From Sporobacter sp963675425 (GTDB taxonomy: Bacteria > Bacillota > Clostridia > Oscillospirales > Oscillospiraceae), in contig OY776214.1 in NCBI GenBank assembly GCA_963675425.1, forward strand, positions 3,534,001-3,598,000: a stretch of 64,000 nt of DNA. The letters are read 5' to 3'. The position numbers were made by a program, and so were the translations under genes. Each line of letters begins with the position of its first letter. Position 1 is the stretch's first letter. A model generated the notes under the pieces. That model searched no databases. It saw only the letters and a program-made list of their open reading frames with translations, and was not told the DNA's origin. Below, in pieces: positions 60,227 through 64,000 of the stretch.

Positions 60227-61168
60227 TTAGCCTGCGATACCAGACCAATCCGTGATTTCACCTGTGAAGATGGCGGTAACCTCATCGCTCGTGAGATTGT
60301 TAACAGCGTTGTCATTGTTGACGACAACAGCGATACCATCCATGGCGATAACCTGCGGGACAAGGCCTTTTTCAATTTCGCTGTCCTTGAGCTCACGGGA
60401 AGCCATGCCGATGTCACACACGCCGTCGATAGCAGCCGTCATGCCGGAGGAAGAACCGGTAGCCTGGATTTCAACGCTGACATCGGGATTATAAGCCTTA
60501 TAAGCCTCGGAGAGTTTTTCCATCAGCGGAGAAACAGAGGTGGAGCCGGCGCATACGATGTTGCCAGACATGCCGCTGCCTGTATAAGCGCCCTGATTGC
60601 CGGTGGAGATGTAGCCGTTATCCATTGCGATTTGCTGGCCTTCTTCACTGAAGATAAAGTTAATGAAGTCCTGTGCAACTTCGGAGAACTCGCCGTTCAT
60701 CGAAGCAATGTTGAAGGGACGCGCGATAGCATAATCGCCGGCGATAATGTTGTCGGCCGAAGCGACGACCCCGTCAACCGTAACCGCTTTAACCGTATCG
60801 TTGAGCGAGCCCAGCGAGATGTAACCGATAGCCTGCTTATTGGCCTGTACGCTAGTCATGACCTGATTCGTGCCGCTGGCTATCTCGGCGTTTATATACG
60901 TCATATCGCCTTCGTCTGTCTCGATGCCCATCAGCTCGATAAAAGCGCCGCGTGTACCGGAACCCTCTTCACGGGAGATGACCGAGATTGTGCCGGTCAT
61001 GCCTTCGGGCTCAGTGGACGCGGGAGCGCTGGACTCGGGGGCCGTGGATTCCGGGGCCGATGTGGTCGCCGAGGGCTCGGTCGAGGTTTCAGGGGCTTTC
61101 TCAGCACAGCCTACCATGGCGAACATCACCATAACAGCCACAAGCATGATGCCGATTATCTTCTTCAT
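60227..61168 (-). CDS. pstS: Phosphate-binding lipoprotein, circularly permuted PstS
   Basis: PstS captures phosphate outside the membrane for PstCAB. The 313-residue protein has a lipoprotein signal (VGC, Cys21) and a Ser/Thr/Pro/Glu linker to about residue 55. Phosphate-site segments then occur in swapped order. VISREEGSGTRGAF (near 68), IGYISLG and INFIFSEEGQ come first. IVCAGSTSVSPLMEKL (near 208), GSSSGMTAA, IGMASREL (near 254) and IFTGEITDWSG close the protein. In standard PstS the second block is N-terminal and leads into the first. All ligand motifs are present, so it is probably functional. It is first in the operon, behind a Pho box. Confidence 0.9.
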   Translation of the reverse strand: MKKIIGIMLVAVMVMFAMVGCAEKAPETSTEPSATTSAPESTAPESSAPASTEPEGMTGTISVISREEGSGTRGAFIELMGIETDEGDMTYINAEIASGTNQVMTSVQANKQAIGYISLGSLNDTVKAVTVDGVVASADNIIAGDYAIARPFNIASMNGEFSEVAQDFINFIFSEEGQQIAMDNGYISTGNQGAYTGSGMSGNIVCAGSTSVSPLMEKLSEAYKAYNPDVSVEIQATGSSSGMTAAIDGVCDIGMASRELKDSEIEKGLVPQVIAMDGIAVVVNNDNAVNNLTSDEVTAIFTGEITDWSGIAG

Positions 61169-61258
61169 TTTCTTGCTCCTTTTTCAACATATTAATATAG
61201 TTTTCCTGTTAACAATGCTTATTAAACATGTGAAAGGTTAAGGGTATTATCACGGCTA

Positions 61259-61275
61259 TGTTAAATCCATGTAAA
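61259..61275 (-). promoter_or_regulatory. Pho box upstream of pstS
   Basis: Minus strand TTTACA (61270-61275), 5 bp, TTAACA (61259-61264): two direct repeats with the 11-bp period of PhoP-binding sites, about 90 bp before the gene. A further TTAACC follows about two turns downstream. Induction by phosphate starvation through PhoPR is inferred. Confidence 0.65.
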
Positions 61276-61293
61276 GCGAGACGCAAAAAGACA

Positions 61294-61333
61294 CATCGCC
61301 GCGTCCGGTTAATGATAACCGAACGCGGCGATG
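61294..61333 (-). terminator. Terminator of the fab/acc operon
   Basis: CATCGCCGCGTCCGGTT pairs with AACCGAACGCGGCGATG (one mismatch); on the minus strand TGTCTTTTTG follows. A second, smaller hairpin (AATCTAGCTT / AAGCTAGAT) lies at 61450-61475, right after accA. No gene is seen between 61169 and 61482. Confidence 0.8.
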
Positions 61334-61482
61334 CACTGTGATTTCTAGGTTTTTCAGGTACTTAAAGCGGCTAATTCCGTCATATAAACAGGATGCCTAA
61401 ACTTCTCTGTTCGCAGCGCCAGGAGATTGTGCAGCCTGACTGCTCATTTATCTAGCTTAAGTTAAAGCTAGATTTTACAGGT

Positions 61483-62271
61483 TTAAACTTCCTTCGGGAC
61501 GCCAAGATTGCGGAAACGGTTATAGCGCTCTTCCGTGAGTTCAGGTATGGATTTAATCCGGTTTTTCTGGTACCAAACAATGATATCGGATTTTAAGGAT
61601 GTGAACAGACGGTCGGCATCGCCGCCTTTTTCGGAAATAATTCGCTCCACGACGCCAAAGGCGTAAACGTCCTGCGCCGTAAGCTTCAGGTTCTCAGCGG
61701 CTTCGGCAGCCTTTTCCGGATCACGCCAAAGGATATTCGCGCAGCTTTCCGGCGCGATAACCGAATAGATGGCATTTTCCAGCATCCAGACCTCATTGGC
61801 AACCGCCAGCGCCAGCGCGCCTCCGCTTCCGCCCTCGCCGATGAGAATCGAGAGCACCGGTGTCTTCAGCGCCATCATCTCCGTTAAGTTTTCGGCGATG
61901 GCCTGACCCTGTCCGCGCTCCTCTGCCCCGATACCGGGAAAGGCCCCGCAGGTATCGACGAAGCAGACGACGGGGCGATGGAATTTTTCCGCCTGTTTCA
62001 TCAGCCGCATCGCCTTCCGGTATCCTTCGGGATTAGCCATGCCGAAGTTTCGGTGCATGCGGTTTTTCAGATCGCGTCCTTTTTCGGTGGCAATGACGGT
62101 AAACGGCACGTCCCCCAGCATGGCCAAGCCGCCAACGACGGATGGGTCGTCGGCAAAGCGGCGGTCGCCATGCAGCTCTATAAAGTCGCTGAATATATTG
62201 CTAATAAAGTCCTGGCCCGTATGCCGGTCCTTGGACCGGGCGCCCTTGACAAGTTCATATGCCGTTTTCAT
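61483..62271 (-). CDS. accA: Acetyl-CoA carboxylase carboxyltransferase, alpha subunit
   Basis: AccA transfers the carboxyl group from carboxybiotin to acetyl-CoA together with AccD. At 262 residues it is the short form without the N-terminal extension of about 50 residues found in E. coli. GDRRFADDPSVVGGLA near residue 35, GIGAEERGQGQAIAENL near 115 and LIGEGGSGGALAL near 140 are typical of the carboxyltransferase fold. It overlaps accD by 4 bp. Confidence 0.95.
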   Translation of the reverse strand: MKTAYELVKGARSKDRHTGQDFISNIFSDFIELHGDRRFADDPSVVGGLAMLGDVPFTVIATEKGRDLKNRMHRNFGMANPEGYRKAMRLMKQAEKFHRPVVCFVDTCGAFPGIGAEERGQGQAIAENLTEMMALKTPVLSILIGEGGSGGALALAVANEVWMLENAIYSVIAPESCANILWRDPEKAAEAAENLKLTAQDVYAFGVVERIISEKGGDADRLFTSLKSDIIVWYQKNRIKSIPELTEERYNRFRNLGVPKEV

Positions 62272-63134
62272 TCGTTCACCTGCCCTTTATGCATGTTGAG
62301 AAGCGATATTATGACGCTTCTTTGCTCGGTGCGCGGAACGATCCTGTCGATAAAACCGTGCTCCAGCAGTGTCTCAGCCTTCTGGAAGCCCGCCGGCACC
62401 TTTTTGCGAACCGTCTGCTCTACAAGACGCGCGCCCGCAAAGCCGACGGTGGCGTCCGGTTCGGCGAGGATAATATCGCCCTCCATGGCAAAGCTTGCCG
62501 TAACGCCGCCCGTTGTGGGGTCCGTTAATACGACGATGTATAAAAGACCGCTTTCGCTGTGCCTCATCACGGCGCCGCTTGTTTTGGCCATCTGCATGAG
62601 AGACAGTATGCCCTCCTGCATGCGCGCGCCGCCGCTGACGGTGCAGCCGATAACCGGCAGCCGCTTTTCCGTCGCGTACTCAAAAAGCCGCGTAATCTTT
62701 TCACCGACAACGGTGCCCATGCTGCCCATCATAAAATAAGGTTCCATGATAAACATCGCGCATTCCATACCGCCGATAGTGGCTGTGCCGCATATGACGG
62801 CTTCTTTTTCACGTGCGGACGCTTTAACGCTCTCCAGCTTTGCGTTGTAGCCGGGGAAATTGAGTAAGTCGACGCTTTCCATCTCGCCCCACAGTTCCTT
62901 AAAACTGTCGGGGTCCGTTAAAAAGCGGATGCGCTGACGAGAGCTCATTCTGAAGCAGTAACCGCACTGGCAAACCTGCAGGTTATCCCACAGCTGGCTT
63001 AGCGGTGTTTCAGTTCCGCAACTCGGACATTTTTCACTCAGCTCATAATCAGTAGGCGCACCTTTCACGGTTGGCTGGCGGCCGGCTTTCTCAAGCTCGT
63101 TTTTCGGTTTTTTAAATAAAGAATCAAGTGTCAT
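62268..63134 (-). CDS. accD: Acetyl-CoA carboxylase carboxyltransferase, beta subunit
   Basis: The 288-residue protein has the N-terminal four-Cys zinc ribbon (CPSCGTETPL ... CQCGYC, near residues 34-60) and the crotonase-like carboxyltransferase domain with VSGGARMQEGILSLMQMAKT near 165 and DPTTGGVTASFAMEGDIILAEP near 205. ATG at 63134 (MTLDSLF) has GGTGAG 4 nt upstream and is preferred over GTG at 63146. Confidence 0.95.
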   Translation of the reverse strand: MTLDSLFKKPKNELEKAGRQPTVKGAPTDYELSEKCPSCGTETPLSQLWDNLQVCQCGYCFRMSSRQRIRFLTDPDSFKELWGEMESVDLLNFPGYNAKLESVKASAREKEAVICGTATIGGMECAMFIMEPYFMMGSMGTVVGEKITRLFEYATEKRLPVIGCTVSGGARMQEGILSLMQMAKTSGAVMRHSESGLLYIVVLTDPTTGGVTASFAMEGDIILAEPDATVGFAGARLVEQTVRKKVPAGFQKAETLLEHGFIDRIVPRTEQRSVIISLLNMHKGQVNE

Positions 63135-63229
63135 CGAACTCACCACGCTCTTTCAGAAGTTGTGTGTCGAATTCGGCAGCATAACCGTCTGTCGGAGACG
63201 AAAGTCTTCACAGCGCTGCCGGCTCCGAT

Positions 63230-63655
63230 TCAGGCCTGCTCAGTTTTTATGAGCGCAAAGGAGAATTGCGCGCGCACGCAGAGCTTTCCGCCGACGCTGG
63301 CTTTCCCTTCAGCAAAATAAAAAGGCGGCTTCACTTTGACCAGTGTGCACTCCGTTTCAATCGTATCTCCGGGCCTTACAGGGGTTTTAAACTTCACCTT
63401 GTCCAGACCCGTATAAAATGGCGTAACGTCCTCTTTAAATTCGTCTTTAAGAAGCGCGCAGCCGGACTGTGCGAGGATCTCACACTGTATAACGCCCGGC
63501 ACGACGGGGTTACCCGGGAAGTGGCCCTTTAAAAACCACTCGTCGCCCCGCACGTGATATTTTCCGTATGCCTTGCCGTCTTTTACTTCCACCTCATCGA
63601 CTAACAGCATATTGTCCCGATGCGGCAGAATCTTCATAATTTCAGATTGGTCCAA
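63230..63655 (-). CDS. fabZ: 3-hydroxyacyl-ACP dehydratase FabZ
   Basis: FabZ dehydrates 3-hydroxyacyl-ACP in fatty acid synthesis. The 141-residue hot-dog protein has ILPHRDNMLLVDEV at residue 9, catalytic His in GHFPGNPVVPGVIQCEILAQ near 47 and the usual C-terminal strands. The start is TTG with AAGGAGA upstream. It lies 83 bp before accD, so accC, which separates them in many clostridia, is missing. Confidence 0.95.
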   Translation of the reverse strand: MDQSEIMKILPHRDNMLLVDEVEVKDGKAYGKYHVRGDEWFLKGHFPGNPVVPGVIQCEILAQSGCALLKDEFKEDVTPFYTGLDKVKFKTPVRPGDTIETECTLVKVKPPFYFAEGKASVGGKLCVRAQFSFALIKTEQA

Positions 63656-63732
63656 CGTCTTCTCCTTATGCCGGTTGCTTGTATCAATCTTAATACCGTG
63701 CCGCCAACGGCGGTACGGCTGTTTCCTTCTTC

Positions 63733-64000
63733 TTAACCGAGCTTTTTAAACGCAACACAGGCGTTGTGTCCGCCAAAGCCAAGGGATACGGACAGCGCCG
63801 TCTCAGCGTCTGTCTTTCGCGCCGTCAACGGTACGTAATCCAGATCGCACTCCGGATCCGGCTCGTTCAGGCCGACCGTCGGCGGGATCATCCCTTCCCG
63901 TAGAGTCAAAACAGATATAATGGCCTCAACGGCGCCGGCCGCGCCGAGCATGTGGCCCGTCATTGATTTCGTTGAGCTCACCACAACGTCGCCAATCCGC
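63733..64000 (-). CDS. fabF: 3-oxoacyl-ACP synthase II, C-terminal part (5' end outside window)
   Basis: The frame is open to the window edge (RIGDVVVSSTKSMTGHMLGA), and about 89 residues are visible. The active-site His of KSMTGHMLGAAG and the C-terminal NSFGFGGHN-like SLGFGGHNACVAF are both present, as in FabF condensing enzymes. The GTG at 63984 is internal. A hairpin (CCGTGCCGCC / GGCGGTACGG) lies between it and fabZ at 63695-63718. Confidence 0.93.
   Translation of the reverse strand, partial: RIGDVVVSSTKSMTGHMLGAAGAVEAIISVLTLREGMIPPTVGLNEPDPECDLDYVPLTARKTDAETALSVSLGFGGHNACVAFKKLG

Noticed and set aside
60197..61195. 332-codon open frame on the plus strand
   Set aside because: Antisense to pstS; the minus-strand product has a lipobox and phosphate-binding motifs.

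Overview
The window looks like chromosome from a spore-forming anaerobic member of the Clostridia, probably Oscillospirales-like. The evidence is spoIVA behind a sigma-E-type promoter, a SpoVB-like flippase, gatCAB beside aspS, an LL-diaminopimelate aminotransferase, ferredoxin-linked 2-oxoacid oxidoreductase genes, S-layer-homology proteins and strong SD-led starts with frequent GTG/TTG. Coding DNA is moderately GC-rich. Two loci are visibly more AT-rich: the GGDEF-EAL gene at 27.4-30.4 kb and a small lipoprotein at 46.6 kb. No rRNA, tRNA, CRISPR array, intact insertion sequence or prophage was seen.

Layout. 0-5 kb: end of a LysR regulator, an HPr-like protein without the phosphorylatable His, purB, a remnant of an aminotransferase, and a GT-C-like membrane protein. 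5-12.5 kb (minus strand): two adjacent transcription units for aromatic/acyl acid metabolism. One is iorA-iorB-paaK-ACT with its own promoter. The other is an acyl-CoA ligase plus an OFA-type transporter behind a roughly 225-nt structured leader. 12.6-24.9 kb: housekeeping genes on the plus strand (comEC, holA, an RNase M5-like TOPRIM gene, nrdR, purF-dapF, dapL-glmS) with a DUF421/DUF4363 pair on the minus strand. 25-33.9 kb: surface and signalling genes (LRR protein, AIM24 protein, GGDEF-EAL protein, a lipoprotein with an internal duplication, SpoVB-like flippase). 34.3-46 kb: ferredoxin-type aldo/keto reductase, esterase, two more diguanylate cyclases, spoIVA, an SLH-lysozyme and recG. 46.5-53 kb: HD protein, then T-box-aspS and gatCAB. 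53-56.6 kb: SLH-GH18 protein and birA-bioY behind a candidate BirA operator. 56.9-61.2 kb: pstSCAB-phoU with a Pho box. 61.5-64 kb: fabF-fabZ-accD-accA.

Functional links. BirA and BioY supply and attach biotin, which the acetyl-CoA carboxylase of the neighbouring fab/acc operon needs, although accB and accC are not in the visible part of that operon. aspS plus gatCAB suggests transamidation of Asp-tRNA(Asn) and/or Glu-tRNA(Gln). Three GGDEF proteins, all with I-sites, point to cyclic-di-GMP signalling.

Most notable signals: a PstS whose halves are in circularly permuted order; a duplicated hairpin/SD/ATG module giving purF two in-frame starts, plus a palindrome over its -10; a dispersed intergenic inverted-repeat element in three copies; a BirA-type operator over the birA promoter; an unassigned structured leader ahead of the acyl-CoA ligase; and an SLH-anchored GH24 lysozyme with an altered active-site motif.
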